64,000 nucleotides of DNA, from NCBI RefSeq assembly GCF_034702125.1, contig NC_085874.1, positions 1,358,501-1,422,500 on the forward strand. Direction: 5' to 3'. A program made the translations under genes and the position numbers. Source of the stretch: Engraulis encrasicolus (taxonomy: Eukaryota > Chordata > Actinopteri > Clupeiformes > Engraulidae). Numbering within the stretch: position 1 is the first letter of the stretch; every line of letters starts with the position of its first letter. The notes under the pieces were generated by a model. That model was given only the letters and a program-made list of their open reading frames with translations, ran no database searches and was not told where the DNA came from. Of this stretch, positions 34,626 through 48,100 are shown piece by piece.

Positions 34626-35767
34626 GGGTCATTTCACGTGAAATCAGGCACTTTGGGGCCCGACTGACACATATTTTATTTAAACTTAGTGTGCCTTTAT
34701 TGTGGCAGGGTACAACCCCAGAACTGCATTTGCATGGATCTGACACCAATATTAAGGGAGAAACAGACAAAGGAAGTTTAAAGTAAGAGGGTAGGACACT
34801 GTACATTCATCCATGATGATGTCAGTCAATTTAAGTGTTGTTGTTTGAAAGCTCTTGTTTGGCTCCACATATTACACAAAGGGCATGGGAAATGTTGTCT
34901 GTGTATGAATTGTGAGATATTGTGAGATGAATATCCATAAGAGCTATATTTTTAAAATTAGTCAAACCCCCCCTCAATATCTTCAGAGTGTGGTCTTTGT
35001 TTCTTGAGTCATTGCAGAGATAATGTAAAAGATTGAAATGAAGTTGCCATAAAGTAGTAATAGAGAAGCGTCAGAGAAAAGCACCTCATGCTGAAATGCT
35101 ATTGCTAGTTTGGTTGGTGTGTCAAATGTAGTACCCATGTCAGGTGGGGTAATCTTTGACTAAGGCTTTGGCACATTATCTCTGAAATGACTTTAGAACC
35201 AAAGACCACATTTTCAAGTGTTGTTCATGACATTGCATGCTAGGTTTAGACAAGATATTTTAAAATATAGCTTTTTTTAAATTCCATTTTTAATATTTGA
35301 TTATCTTATTTCATTTCTCAATTTATACTCAGATAATTGTATTCCATTTGTGTACATTGTAGAGCCAGAAAAGAGCCATCAACATAAAAATGAACATGTA
35401 TGACTTTAATTGACTGATATACTGTAAATAGGGGGGAATGTAGAATGTCCTACCCTCTTAATTAAGACTTTCTTAGTTGGTTTCTCCCTCAATATTTGTG
35501 TCAGATTAATGAAGACACACCAAGTTTATTTATTTATTTTGGTCTTTTTGACTTTATTTATGATAGGACAGTGAAGGTGGTGACAAGAAGCGAGTGGGGA
35601 GAGAGACGCGGGGAAGGGCCGGCAAAGGACCCGGGCCGGGAATCAAACCCGGGTCAGCCGCATGGTAGACGAGTGCCCTACCGTTTGGCCATAGCATGGC
35701 CAGCACACCAAGTTTAATTGAAATCAGTGTTGGACTGGCACCGAAGTGAGTTCACGTGAAATGACCC
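34626..35767. mobile_element. GGGTCATT-family foldback element, AAGT duplication
   Basis: The ends are GGGTCATTTCACGTGAAATC and its imperfect complement. AAGT flanks both sides (34622-34625 and 35768-35771). The outer 150-200 bp are inverted copies, and a family-2 SINE is inserted at 35522-35702. It is closely related to 37600-38801 and has no transposase ORF. Confidence 0.75.
35522..35702 (-). repeat. tRNA-derived SINE (family 2), minus orientation
   Basis: On the minus strand A-box TGGCCAAACGG (35681-35691) and B-box GGTTTGATTCC (35639-35649) head the same body as the copy at 26728-26907. It ends in a T/A-rich tail and is nested in the foldback element. Confidence 0.75.
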
Positions 35768-36608
35768 AAGTAAAAACCCAGCTACAATTTCTTTCCAACC
35801 CAGTTGACCTAATTATCAGTAGCTGTTCTATCCATTTTGAGTAGTCAGTGCGATTCTGAGCTGGTTAGATGGAATTTGTGTCAAGGTTTTTACTTTCTGA
35901 ACCTGGCATTGACACCTCTGGCCTTACTGGTAATACTGACTTTATCAAGAAATTGTGTGTAGCCCAGGATGTAGGCCACGATGGGCTGGCCCAGGCGAGA
36001 TGTTTTAAGCATTAATCAGCCTTTATTCTGGCCTAGTAAACTAGATGAACCTGCCTAGCGAAAAAAAAAAGAAATTCGGCTGGCAAATTAAGTTGGTCTA
36101 GTACGGGTTAGACACAAAAACAAGTGCAGAACCAATCCTCCAATCACAACGCAATGTTGTTTTTCTCACTTTTTGGATCTTTGGGGTGGGTTAGCCATCG
36201 TTTATCTGATGGGCCATAGCGTTTGCAGCTCTAGGCAGTTTGAATGACGACTGGGTCCCAACCACACCTCAGCTTTCTGAACCATGCTGTGCCAGACTAT
36301 ATTTTTCATTCTATTTTGCTTTGCCAGAATACTGTTATCTTATTTTATTGACGCCATTGTGACACATTGCTGGCCTTAAATTTGAAATGACTACAGTCAT
36401 TCCATCCGGCATCATCAAATGGGGGAGGAGGTGCTTTGGTTTTTTTTTGTGTGAAAAAAAGTATACATGGTAGAGATCTGGAAGGTTGGATATGTTTTAC
36501 AAGGCATATTGGCCATCACAAAGATTTGTTTCAGACAAATCTGAGGGGGTCGAGAGGGGAACTTTTCCAAACTTTGCTGATTCCAGCTGGAAAGACCCTA
36601 CACATAAC

Positions 36609-36680
36609 CACATTTGGAGAGTAGAGTAGAGTAGAGTAGAGTAACTTTATTGATCCCCAGGGGGAAATTCAGGTAAATGG
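36609..36680 (-). repeat. LINE 3' end with pentamer tail
   Basis: AGTAG/GAGTA pentamers (36617-36642) precede ACTTTATTGATCCCC. This is the reverse complement of the terminus seen at 27930-28183. Confidence 0.55.
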
Positions 36681-36847
36681 ACAAATTGGACAAAATGGAC
36701 AAATGCATACCTCATGTGGGTTATCCTTTGAGCAGTGGTTTAAGTGGACATTTATCCTTGTCAGACAACAGTACTTACGTAACCATTTGTGTGACACATC
36801 CACAAACAGCAAATCTATGAGCTCAGACTTGCCACTCCTGCACATAT

Positions 36848-36849
36848 AG

Positions 36850-36918
<69 letters not shown>
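36848..36918. repeat. (CA)n microsatellite
   Basis: About 35 CA units, opposite in orientation to the GT tract at 34412-34544. Confidence 0.95.
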
Positions 36919-36920
<2 letters not shown>

Positions 36921-37354
36921 GTTTTGATTCTTGTGAATAGTATGCCTATTTATTTTCTTATAATCAACCTACTTTGTGTTTTGTTGTTATTGTTGTTAAG
37001 CACATCGAGCTGCATGTCTTGTATGAATTGTGCTATACAAATGGATGTATTACACACTCCAGCTTATCTGGTTTCAGATGAGATCTTTGACTCTACTTCC
37101 AGGTCAAAGGTTTGGGGAAGCCGTCTTTGAAGTATAATGAACAAAATCATTTATTTCCAAATTCAATTAATTTTTGCTCTTGGTTCATCTACTTGCATGT
37201 ATGAATTTGATATAACTTATCATAAGAAGCTATGGCAAGTTATCTTTGTACTGTATGTTTAATCACTTCCCTATTTACTACCACTTTGTTGTAATATCCT
37301 TTGCTACGGCAACTGTCTTACATATAATGTGACTGTGTATTTGTGTTTCCGCAG

Positions 37355-37506
37355 TGGTCTGCATTGTCTCTGAATTTTGGCTGAGGGGTATTCGGACGAT
37401 TCTGAGGGAGCCAGCAACACAAAAAAACAACCATTGCCCCTGTTCATGGAGTGATTACTTGTTCTCATCTGGTTAACAACAGCTGAAATCCGTTCGAGCG
37501 AAACAG
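37355..37506 (+). other. HIVEP2: HIVEP2 non-coding exon
   Basis: A 152-bp segment bounded by a good acceptor (TGTGTTTCCGCAG ending 37354) and a consensus donor (CAG then GTGAGT at 37507). It has no frame feeding into the HIVEP2 start, so it would be 5'UTR. It lies 2.9 kb before the next exon. The call rests on splice signals and position; RNA evidence would decide. Confidence 0.5.
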
Positions 37507-37599
37507 GTGAGTTTACAGACAAAAAACATTCATTTATCATAGCATTACAATGAAAGCAAAGTACACATCAATTATGAAGCCTCTGCCTGCTATACAGTA

Positions 37600-38801
37600 G
37601 GGTCATTTCACGTGAAATCAGACACTTTGGGACCCGACCGACACGAATTTCAATCATACTTGCTGTGCCTATAGTAGCAAGGTAGCACCCCAGAACTGCA
37701 TCTGTGTGAATCTGACACCAATATTAAGGGAGAAACAGACTAGCAAAGGTTTACATATGAGGGTAGGACACTATACATTCAGCCTTGATTATATCAGTCA
37801 GTGTAAGTCACAAAAAGATGTCTGAGGTGTTGTTTGAAAGCTCTTTTCTGGCTCTACAAAATACACACACAGCATGAAATACAGCAACCTTCAGAATATG
37901 AATTATGATGCATTGAAATTTTTTTAATTGAATATTAAAAAAACGTATATTTTAAAATGGCCGGTTTCTTGTCTAAACATAGCCTGCAATGTCATGAACA
38001 ACACCTGAAATGCTGGTGTTTGGTTCTCATGGGTGAGCGGTTAGGGTGTCAGACTTGCATCCCAGAGGTTGCCGGTTCGACTCCCGACCCGCCAGGTTGG
38101 TGAGGGGAGTAATCAACCAGTGCTCTCCCCCATCCTCCTCCATGACTGAGGTACCCTGAGCATGGTACCGTCCCACCGCACTGCTCCCCATGGGGCGCCA
38201 CTGAGGGCTGCCCCCCTGCACGGGTGAGGCATAAATGCAATTTCGTTGTGTGCAGTGTTCACTTGTGTGCTGTGGAGTGCTGTGTCACAATGACAATGGG
38301 AGTTGGAGTTTCCCAATGGGCTTTCACTTTTCACTTTTTATTCATTTCAGAGATAATGGGACTCAAAAATATGGCATCATACAAATCACCTAGTAATAAT
38401 ATGGTAATACCATAGTATATCACATGACAGCATGTATATCAGAATATGTGAAGGATGGAGATGGTCCATGAGGATGCAGGAAGTTCAGTTTCACCTTTTC
38501 AGTGCTCGGCATTGTTGTATTTCATGTCGTTTGTGTAATTTGTAGAGCCAGAAAAGACCTTTCAAATAACACCACAGACATCTTTTTGTGACTTACACTG
38601 ACTGATATAATCAAGGCTGAATGCATAGTGTCCTACCCTCATATGTAAACCTTTGCTAGTCTGTTACGCCCTTAATATTGGTGTCAGATTCACACAAATG
38701 CAGTTCTGGGGTGCTACCTTGCTACTAAACAGGCACAGCAAGTATGATTGAAATCTGTGTCGGTCGGGTCCCAAAGTGTCTGATTTCACGTGAAATGACC
38801 C
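37600..38801. mobile_element. GGGTCATT-family foldback element, AGTA duplication
   Basis: Inverted arms of about 250 bp (37600-37860 and 38545-38801) are highly similar and start GGGTCATTTCACGTGAAATC. AGTA flanks both sides (37596-37599 and 38802-38805). The loop contains a family-1 SINE (38026-38338). Each tip contains the palindrome TTTCACGTGAAA. It sits in the intron just before the main coding exon. Confidence 0.8.
38026..38338 (+). repeat. tRNA-derived SINE (family 1)
   Basis: A-box TGGGTGAGCGG (38030-38040) and a perfect B-box GGTTCGACTCC (38074-38084) are followed by the body shared with 19243-19538 and 54743-54892. It ends in TTTCAC repeats. Confidence 0.8.
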
Positions 38802-38904
38802 AGTAGTTTCATACAGCTGTTTCCTAAAACTATTCATTCATTCACAAATCATAAATAATTAACCAATTTATTTAATCAGCAGGCTTAGCTCCCCTCTATG
38901 TCAA

Positions 38905-38983
38905 CTTTTCTATCGGGCCTAAATCGAACCCGGGTCCCCGGTGTAACTGTGCAGTGCCCTACCATTTGAGCCACTGCAGGGCC
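38905..38983 (-). repeat. tRNA-like SINE head fragment
   Basis: On the minus strand CCCTGCAGTGGCTCAAATGG and GGGTTCGATTTAGG give A-like and B-like boxes. Only the head is recognisable. Confidence 0.5.
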
Positions 38984-40384
38984 TTGTTTCCTTTTAATGT
39001 CACATACTTCTTGGCAGGAAAGCATGATGCAATGTCAGGGCCTGACTAACGGTGTGTCTTAACCAAGGAGACTAGAGATAGGTGGGCTTATGTCATCGGA
39101 GCGTAGTACGGCACAGTCGCTAGGGGAGTCACTTTCTTCTTCTATGGTCAGTACTGGAGGCATGGTAAAGTGCAATGCCACTACCGCCAGGGTTGGAGTG
39201 TGGAACAGGTCATAGGACACTGTAAATGTGGGGATATTTATTCTCCTTTTTTCCATTTGCATCTTATGATATTCTGCACCCACAGCAATTTGTTTTTTGG
39301 TGCGCACACCTTACACTCTTTTTCACAAACTGAACACTGACAACCGGATATCCTCTTTACAGAGTTAAAATTTGTATCCATTTTGGCGTCGCACCCACTG
39401 ACCATGCGCACTGTGTCCTTAAACTACGTCCCCCGTACTACACTGTGGACTGGCCAATGCATTGTCCATTGAGTGATACTTCTTATTCAATATACTTTCT
39501 TTGGTCTTAACCATCTCAGTCCTATCACTTTACACATCCCTATCCAAAGATGTTGAGAATTAATGATACCCCCTTACCAGGCATTGTCCTGCCACTGGGA
39601 CGTTGTAATAGTCACTGAAAAAATGAAACTACCATAGTACTAAACCACTATGACAGTGCACACTGCGCCTTAAGTAATACATTACGACTTGGTCATTGCC
39701 AGCCTGGTAACAGCTAATTTATAACAGGGGTAGTTGACTTGGTTAGCAGCAGTGCAATACAGTATATTAATAGATAGAGGCCCGAGCAAGTGGATGTGTC
39801 AGTTTATGTTTAAATTAATGCAAATTAATATTAATGCAAATTAATATAACAGCTAAATGAACTAGCTGTTCCATATTGGATAAATAAAGGTCCTGTGTGT
39901 AATATTTACTCGATAATTTTAAAATGTTGTGCTGTCCATTCACAAATGTATTACTAAGCAAATGAATTAATATTTATTGGTCTGGTCAACGTAGGTTTTG
40001 CAAACATATAGTATTTATGACATTTATATGAAGATGATGCAGCCTAAATTCTGTAAATATTCTACTAAAACGCACCCAGTCTAATGAATCAATTTCCAAA
40101 CTTTTGGTATTGAAGTCACTTTTGAAGACATTTTGCCTCATATTGCTGAATATTTCCTATGTAGTATGCAGGATTTTTATATTTTATTTGTCATCTTAAA
40201 AATGTCACCACCTGATAATGTAGGGGTCATGTTAGTACGTGGATGCTTTGTATATTAGCAGTTTTTTTTTACTGATTTCCCCTAGTATTGATGCTTACTA
40301 CAGTGTTCACTGGCAAGTTCTCATTTTGGATGGATTCTAATGAAAATATTTCTATTCAGTAACCTCCTTTTATCTTTCTTGCAG

Positions 40385-40523
40385 ATCGCGTAAGGATCAG
40401 ATGGGAAAGAATTGTATGTCAAGTTATGGGAAAACCTGAAGAAGATGTATCATTTATGATGTTGGACATATGTTTGTAACTTGTTTTACAAGCACAATTT
40501 ACGACATAAAATAAAGGGGCATA
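40385..40523 (+). other. HIVEP2: HIVEP2 5'UTR part of the main coding exon
   Basis: The exon begins after a strong acceptor (CCTTTTATCTTTCTTGCAG ending 40384). Several AUGs precede the main start, including a 12-codon uORF at 40401-40439. Confidence 0.7.
40401..40439 (+). promoter_or_regulatory. Upstream ORF in the HIVEP2 leader
   Basis: ATG to TGA in 13 codons, starting AUGGGAAAG (G at +4). A second, four-codon ATG-stop lies just downstream near 40447. Both end before the main AUG, so they could lower translation of HIVEP2. Confidence 0.5.
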
Positions 40524-43500
40524 ATGGAGAAATATGACTTAGCTACAGAGAAGAAATGCAGCCGGGAAAGAGAGAATGTCTTTCTACAGAAGAAGGCAGT
40601 TTCAGAGCCATCACCTGGTAACCGACTGTTCGCTGAGCAAGATGTCTGTGGTCCTCCTACGGACCTCGAAGGCCAACAGAGGGGTGCCAGTGGAAACGAC
40701 TCAGAACACAAATATCGTCCTGGGAAACCTCAGTCTTCTGTAGTCTCTCAATCATCTCAACACAATGTCCCATGTCCCAGGGTCAGCCACCATCCTTATC
40801 CCCAAAAGTTAGCACATTCATATCCACAGCTGCTAATGCAAGAGCCTGGCTTGTCTGGTGCTGTGGCACAGCTTGGTCCAGAAACTCATGCTTGGCCCTT
40901 GACGTGCCCTTCTACAAATGAAGAAACCCATAGTCAAGAAGTGTTCACTCAAAAGAAGTCCCAGAATTCCCATGCTGTGTTTGCACAGTATTCGCGGCCA
41001 GGATCTGAGCCATATGAGGAAATGCATAAGAAAGAACTGAAACCCAAAAAAACAGGAAAATATATCTGCAACTACTGTGGCAGGGCTTGTGCTAAACCAA
41101 GTGTATTGAAAAAGCACATTCGTTCACATACTGGAGAACGCCCCTATCCCTGCGCTCCATGTGGCTTTTCTTTCAAGACTAAGAGCAACTTGTATAAACA
41201 CAGAAAATCTCATGCTCATGCCATTAAGGCAGGACTCGTTCCATTTTCTGAACAGGCAGCTACACGTGCAGACATGGATCAGGCCTCGTCAGTAGGAGAA
41301 ACAGACGTACACTCAGACGGCGAGCAAAGCACTGACACGGATGAAGAAAGCACAGAGTGTCCTCTATTCGAGGACAGTAATTGCCAAATTCCACAGGTAC
41401 GATTTGGAAATGAATCTAATGCAACGAAAAAGTTTGGCCAACCTGTGTATGCAGACTCTGCAGAGGAGTTCTCAGTAGCGTCTATGAAGGTGCCCATCTT
41501 AATTATTCCCAAACAAGGCATACCCTCAGGAGCCATGGACTGCGCCAATGCTCAAATTTGTGAAGGCGACGAGTCTCACACCATCAAGCAGAGGCCCGCT
41601 TTGAGACTGACTGAGAAGAAAGACCAAGACCAAGCCTCAGAGCAGTCCCTGAATCTTTTGAGTCCACACAGCAAAGGGAGCACAGATTCAGGGTATTTCT
41701 CCAGGTCTGAAAGTGCAGAACAACAAATTAGCCCACCAAATACCAATGTCAAATCGTACGAAGAGATCATGTTTGGAAGGACGTGGTATAAACCATCCAG
41801 GCAGAAACAGCCCATTAGTCCATTAGGAATGGTAGCTGGCCAAGACAGTGACTTCATCAGCATGAATGAACCTGATGCCATGCTGGACATGGGAATTAGA
41901 ACAGTGGAACGTGGGTTCCTGAAAGGTGACAGTGCAGAAATGCAAAGGCTACCTAAAGGTGAGGCAAATGTACACACCCTGGCTCCTCAAGCTAGCACTA
42001 GTCTTTTAGAACCTCCTTCTGATTCAGGGCCTTTAATGCGTAGCAACTCAATGCCAACGTCCTCTTTAACAAACCTTACCGTTCCACCAAATCTCAGAGG
42101 TAGTCATTCATTCGATGAGATGATTACTCAAGACGATGTCTTCTATCCTGGTGCAGCTGGTTTGCGAAGACTCAGGAGACAAGCTGCCTTTGAGCACTCA
42201 GCCCATGAGGGACATGCAGATTCAGAAAACTCTATTATGCTCTCTAAGATAACAGTTCCACCGTCAAAGTATTGGGATAGAGGCCATGTAATTCAGGATT
42301 TCAGAACCTTAGGAAAAGAGGGACATCCCTTTGTTCCACCTATTTATGTAGGAGGTACTGCTGAAGGTGCCACCAGAAAACGCAGGATAGAAAAAAGTGT
42401 CGGAGATGAGGAAGATTCTGGTGGACAGGAAGAGGGTAGTAAAAGTGGTGTCGCTGAGATTGCTGATGATTATGATCCAAATATGGGCCATGATGCCCCA
42501 AGAGGCACATCCACCGAGAAAGCCATGTTTTATTCCCAAAGCCAGTCAGAGAGTTTGGACAATGGGAATCATCCTAGTTCTGAAGATTTAGTTTTTGTTC
42601 CAGATCCTGACAGGAAAACAACAGGCAATGTAATTTCCGTAATACAGCATACAAACTCATTGAGTAGGCCAAACTCATTTGACAAGTCTGAGTCCATTGA
42701 TCTGAACCCATGTTGTCAAGACAAGCCAAGTAGAAAGCTATTGGAACATTCTGATGTAGATTTTGAGGATGGTAAAAGCCCAGAGTTCATATTGAGATAT
42801 GAAAGCATGGACCAACACCAACACAGTGATCATGAGCGTTCTGGAATTTCAGCAAGCCAGCAGTATCATGTGCCCCATAAACTTGTGAGGCAGCCAAATA
42901 TTCAAGTGCCCGAGATTCGAGTGACCGAGGAACCAGAGAAAGCAGACCGGGAGGCAGAGGTGGCAACCGCTAAAGAACCAGAGAAGCCACCCGTGGTGGA
43001 GGAGTTCCAGTGGCCTCAAAGAAGCGAAACCCTGTCTCAGCTTCCTGCTGAAAAACTTCCTCCCAAGAAAAAACGCCTTAAGCTCGCAGACATGGAATAC
43101 TCCTCCGGAGAATCAAGTTTCGAGTCTACTTGCACAAGCCTGTCACGCAGTCCTAGTCAAGATAGCAATCTGTCACATAGTTCCAGCTTGTCAATGTCAT
43201 TTGACAGAGAGGAAAGTCTAAAATGCATGTCCCCAACCAAACTGGATGACTTATGCAAACAGTCTGACTTTTTAACTGTTCCTGGCCATACACTCTCCTT
43301 ACCAGGTCATCATCACAAAGAGATGCGGCGTTCCTCGTCAGAGCAGGCTCCGTGCACATTACCCGCAGACTTACCAGAGAATCGTAGTAAGTCATTTGAT
43401 TACGGAAGTCTCTCCCCCACTTCCAAACAAGGGGAGCTATACATAAGTCCCTCCTCCTCAAAACAACAAAGACGAGGTTACCTTGTGCGGCAAGCATCTT

Positions 43501-45164
43501 TAAGTGTGTACCCTGAGACTGTTTTGCAAGAACAAAATGTAGATTTGAGTATGAAGAAGGAACATGCTGACATTGTGACTGCATCAACCCTAGGTTGGCA
43601 GGGCAGTTCCCAAACAGCTTGTCATGGTTCAACCACTGGTGAAGAACCAAAATCCAAGAAACTGCAAGGCTCATCAGACTGTGAGCATTTTACAAAAGAA
43701 TCCACACACCAAGAAGCAGTGCTGCACCATTCCTTACCCCACACACTTCAAAACTGGGATAATTGCCCCCCACAGAAGCAGATGCATTACGTGTACAGTA
43801 AACATGACTTGCCTACAATACATATTAGACATCCTGGTTTGTCGCCTGATAAGCGGCAGTTTTCTCAAACTCTTCATCTGGACCAGAGTGATGAAGACAG
43901 AGGTTGCAGTCAAAGCTACTGCCAGCCTCTGCGTCGTTACTCGCATTCACCTCACTCAACACCCTTACATAGTTCAGCTACCCTGCCAGGGATCTCAGAT
44001 TCGTCTTTCCAAGGCATGCTGGTTCCAGTCAGGATCCCAACTCATGTCCCATCCTACAGCAGTATCATGTATACCAGTATGTCAGACATCGTACCTTCTC
44101 ATGCACAGTGCACAACTCCAAGGGTAATATCCATTGAAAAGACTTTGCCAATGTCATTGGCAGGAATGGCTTCAAAACGTGAATCAGGACTCCATTTAAC
44201 ACAAAGTTTTGGACACCCTGATGCATGTCCAGTTTGGAAAATTCCTAAAGAAATGTCTGGAGTATTGAACACAGGAATTCCTCTTTCTTTGACCTCTGGG
44301 ACTGTCACAACTACAGATTCTTCATGTGCCATTGGTGCAAGCAAACGTATGTTATCCCCAGCTAACAGCCTCGAGCTCTTTATTGAAACCAAGCAACAAA
44401 AACTGGTCAAAGAGGAGAGAATGTACGGTCAAATAGTGAAGGAGCTCAGTGCAGTTGAGCTGAGCAATACAGGGCCAAGTAAAGGCAATTCAGTGTGTCT
44501 CTCTAAGAATGATGCTGCTGAGCAGGAGAAAATCCCATCAGCATGTAAAATCCCCATCACCAAAACACCTACTAAGTTGACTGCTCTACAGCACCGTGTT
44601 GAAGCTTTAACTCCACCGTTGCCAATTCTACCAGACAATCAGAACAGAACATTATCATTAGACCAGTTGGATGCCGATGGACCCGTCTCCGACCATCACT
44701 GCTTCCCAAAGATGTCGACCGCCCAAGACACTCCGGGTGAAAGAATGCAGGACACGACCAGTAAACCACCCATGAACCAAATGCTTGTGCAACTTGTTGC
44801 GAATCAAGCAGGCGGGCGGCCTGGGTGCACTTTCCTCCTAACTGATTTATCAGACAAACAGCAGTTCTTTCAGTTCCCGACGCTTCGGACGACAACCGGC
44901 GTAAGCTGGTGTTTCCTCAATTACACCAAACCAAATCATTCTCAAACGACGCCTATAAGTTCTGTTTACGGCTCTTGGAGTGTTAGTTCTTACAATCCAA
45001 ACCCCTTCAGCCTCAGCACTAAAGCGACGTTAGCACTGCTTTGCTCAAGGCAAACCAAGAACACTGAAACATACACAACAGCTGCTATGCACCAACCTGG
45101 CTCTGGACGCCTAGTGTCATCTTTGCTATGGAAGCAGAGGCTCCATCAGATACCATGTGGGCAA
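40524..45164 (+). CDS. HIVEP2: HIVEP2 coding exon 1 (largest exon)
   Basis: Encodes residues 1-1547. ZAS-N consists of two C2H2 fingers: C182, C185, H198, H202 and C210, C213, H226, H230, joined by TGERPYP. An acidic Ser/Thr patch follows ([14 protein letters not shown]). Downstream are the conserved [19 protein letters not shown] block, a nuclear-localisation-like LPPKKKRLK at about residue 847, Ser-rich tracts, and the [15 protein letters not shown] block near the end. The exon stops at CAA before GTGAGT (45165), in phase 0; the open frame running past it to 45242 is intronic. The start AUG at 40524 precedes an N-terminus resembling HIVEP2 ([12 protein letters not shown]). Confidence 0.93.
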
Positions 45165-48100
45165 GTGAGTGCGATCATTATATGTTATATGGTATTATAT
45201 ATTATTTTATATATACTGTGTGCAGAATTATTCGGCAAATAGGTTTGTTCCAGCACTGACCTTTATGAACATGAGGTAACACTTAACTTTACGGATCACT
45301 AATAAGGTGTTAATTTCATAGTAATTTCTCAGTAATTTCAGTCTAATTGTATGGTAATAACTGCTTGTTATTAGTAATAACAGCAAAATAACCATATGGT
45401 TTCCAGTGCAATTATACTATAATTTCTCATTAATAACAGCAAAAAATAACCATACAGTTTCCAGTGCAATTATGCTGTAGTTTCTAGTTAATAGTAGGCT
45501 AATGGAAACAGCTACTGTGTCATCATAGTAGTTAGGTGGTAGGTATGCTAGTAACTAAACGGTATCAGCCGAAGTAGTTTCATACTAATTAGGCTACATC
45601 AGGGCCGTAATGTGCAATATTTCCTCTTCTTATGTTATTGCATAGAAACGACAACCCAAGCATCCTTGTATTATTTCTGCTTAATTATCTTGTAAACAAT
45701 TGAGTAGTTATATGGAAATAAGATAGAATCAGGGCCGTAAAATGCATTATCACCTATTCCACTCAATTTTATGGAAATTACATATTTTCATGGTCTTAAA
45801 ATGTCTTATTTCTTATTTCCACTCAATTACTTAGTTATTATCATTTTTAATACAATATAGACTAGCCTACTATGAAGTGATTCAAGTACACAGACAAACA
45901 CATTGTGTGCAAAACTTTATTTATTTTTCCAATCAGTTATGAGATTCATGTTCACTGATGTGAGGTTGTCAATCTGCCACCATCCAGAGGAAGTCCTGTG
46001 AACACAAACAAACAGAGAAGTCAACTGCAAGACCGGTTTCACCACGTTTATTTTTTTATGTTATCAAATCACCATCGCTAAATTTGCTTCTGAAATGCAG
46101 TATCATGTTAAATGCACGTTGTAAATCTTCCTCAGACTGACATTGTTGCTGATTTACAAAGGCAAACTCTAACTATCACCAAGCTTCAGTCATTGAAAAC
46201 ATGGTGGGCAGAGCTAGCTAGTGGTTTCCATTGTAAAGGTACTTCTGTATGCCGTTTAATTCCCAGAACAAACATAAACCTAACACTAACTCATAAAACA
46301 TGTTTGCATAAGGCTAAAGTAATTCGACGATTGAAGGTGGATGAAATCAACATCAAGACCATTTTAGCTCACCTTGAAAGTTACCCTGGTTGCTGCCTGC
46401 GTGCGAAAGCACTCTGTTGTACGTCTCAAACTCCACCCTTGTGTGTCAGTGTACTCAATTAGCCTTTCGCAAAGCCCCTCCCACAAACGGCCGCCAACCA
46501 ATCCGAGCTCAGCAACGGTAACTAAGGAGTGTAGAACTTGTCGAGGTCCGTCAAAAACCTACGATTTCAGGGAGACATACAACGGCACCGTCAGGGTCCG
46601 ACACCATCTGAAGATTAATTAGGACCTCATTTTTTCACTTTCCCGAAGCAAAAACCTCAAGCGGACTGATAACAGGGATGGATTAAGCCATGTGGAGGCT
46701 ATTAGCTCCAGGTGATCATATTTAAAAGTAGCAGGCTAACTGTGCAATCGTCTTGTTTGCTAATATAGCCCCCTTCCCCCTTGCATTTAGCTGGCAGAAA
46801 ACGTACCCTTAACAAATAATCAATGCATCGCTCAGACTTAAGGACAATATTATATGATATTATAGTATTGGATCCACGGCATTATGATTCAAATTTTATT
46901 GGGAAACCACTAGTTGCGTTGTTTAATATGCGCCAAATGCACAGCCCACGGAGCAGCCCCCACCCTCTCTCCTTCCCAGTTTGTGTCTGTGTATATGCGT
47001 CGAGTGTGACAGCAAAAAAAGTAACACTGAAATGGGGCTGCGCTTGTTCCAACCTTGTTATGAAGATATTAACTGTCAACTAAAACCATTAAAGTGAACA
47101 GAAGAGAAACGCCCAGTGTGACTGCCCAAGAGCTGCGCAGTGTCAGTGCCCAAAGCCAAAGGTCTTGGCGGACGGCTGCAATGTCCCAGTTTACACCAAG
47201 CACTATCAAATGTCCTGGTTACAGACATCACATCGCCATCATCAAGTTGTTGTATTTCACAGTTGAATATGGCTTCTAGTAATCAGCGTGTGTAGGATAC
47301 AAGAAGTGTAGGCTACACACATTTCCTATGAAACGCAGCCATAACGCGTGCCTGGTTCTAAGTTTCTGACGGACGTAGCAACAATAACTAGGGGGCGTGG
47401 CTTTTGCGAAGGGTGAATTAAACAACGTCAGCGTCTCTGAGCCATACTGCAAGCAGAGCGGGCAGCGTACAACTAGAACGAGTGTGCTTGAAGTACAGAA
47501 GTATACTGATTGAGACGCTTCTGTTCTGAAGTAACCAAACTTGCGTTGCCTAGCAACAACAGGACTCGCCGCCACTGCGAGCTAGTTCAACTTCAGTGCA
47601 GCAGAGCCAGGCAAGGTAAGCTTCCTGACAACGAACTTTTAATGTACTTCTAGCTTTAACCTGCTTTCATTTTGTCTCTGACCATTCAAGGATTTTAACT
47701 GTATACATTGCAAACACGTCTTATCAGCCGTGTTTGTGCTGAAATGGCATAGCCTACAGAGGTACATTTACAATGGAAACCACTAGTTCTAGCTAGCTCT
47801 GCCCACCATGTTTTCAATGACTGAAGCTAGGTGCTAGCTAGAGTTTGCCTTTGTAAATCAGCAACGATGTCAGCCTGAGGAAGATTTACAATGTGCATTT
47901 AACATGGTACTGCATTTCAGAAGCAAATTTAGCGATGGTGAATTGATAACATAAAAAAATAAACGTGGTGAAACCGGTCTTGCAGTTGACTTCTCTGTTT
48001 GTTTGTTTGTGTTCACAGGACTTCCTCTGGATGGTGGCAGATTGAACCTCACATCAGTGAACATGAATCTCATAACTGATTGGAAAAATAAACAAAGTTT

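Noticed and set aside
38030..38100. Possible tRNA gene
   Set aside because: Perfect B-box, but the segment is the head of a SINE with two further copies in the window.
45165..45242. Extension of the long HIVEP2 frame
   Set aside because: A consensus donor at 45165 and a phase-0 continuation at 49102 with conserved residues show that the extra 25 codons are intronic.
47276..47575. Minus-strand ORF starting [13 protein letters not shown]
   Set aside because: The 99-codon frame lies in the palindrome loop, with no recognised domain or supporting splice structure on that strand.
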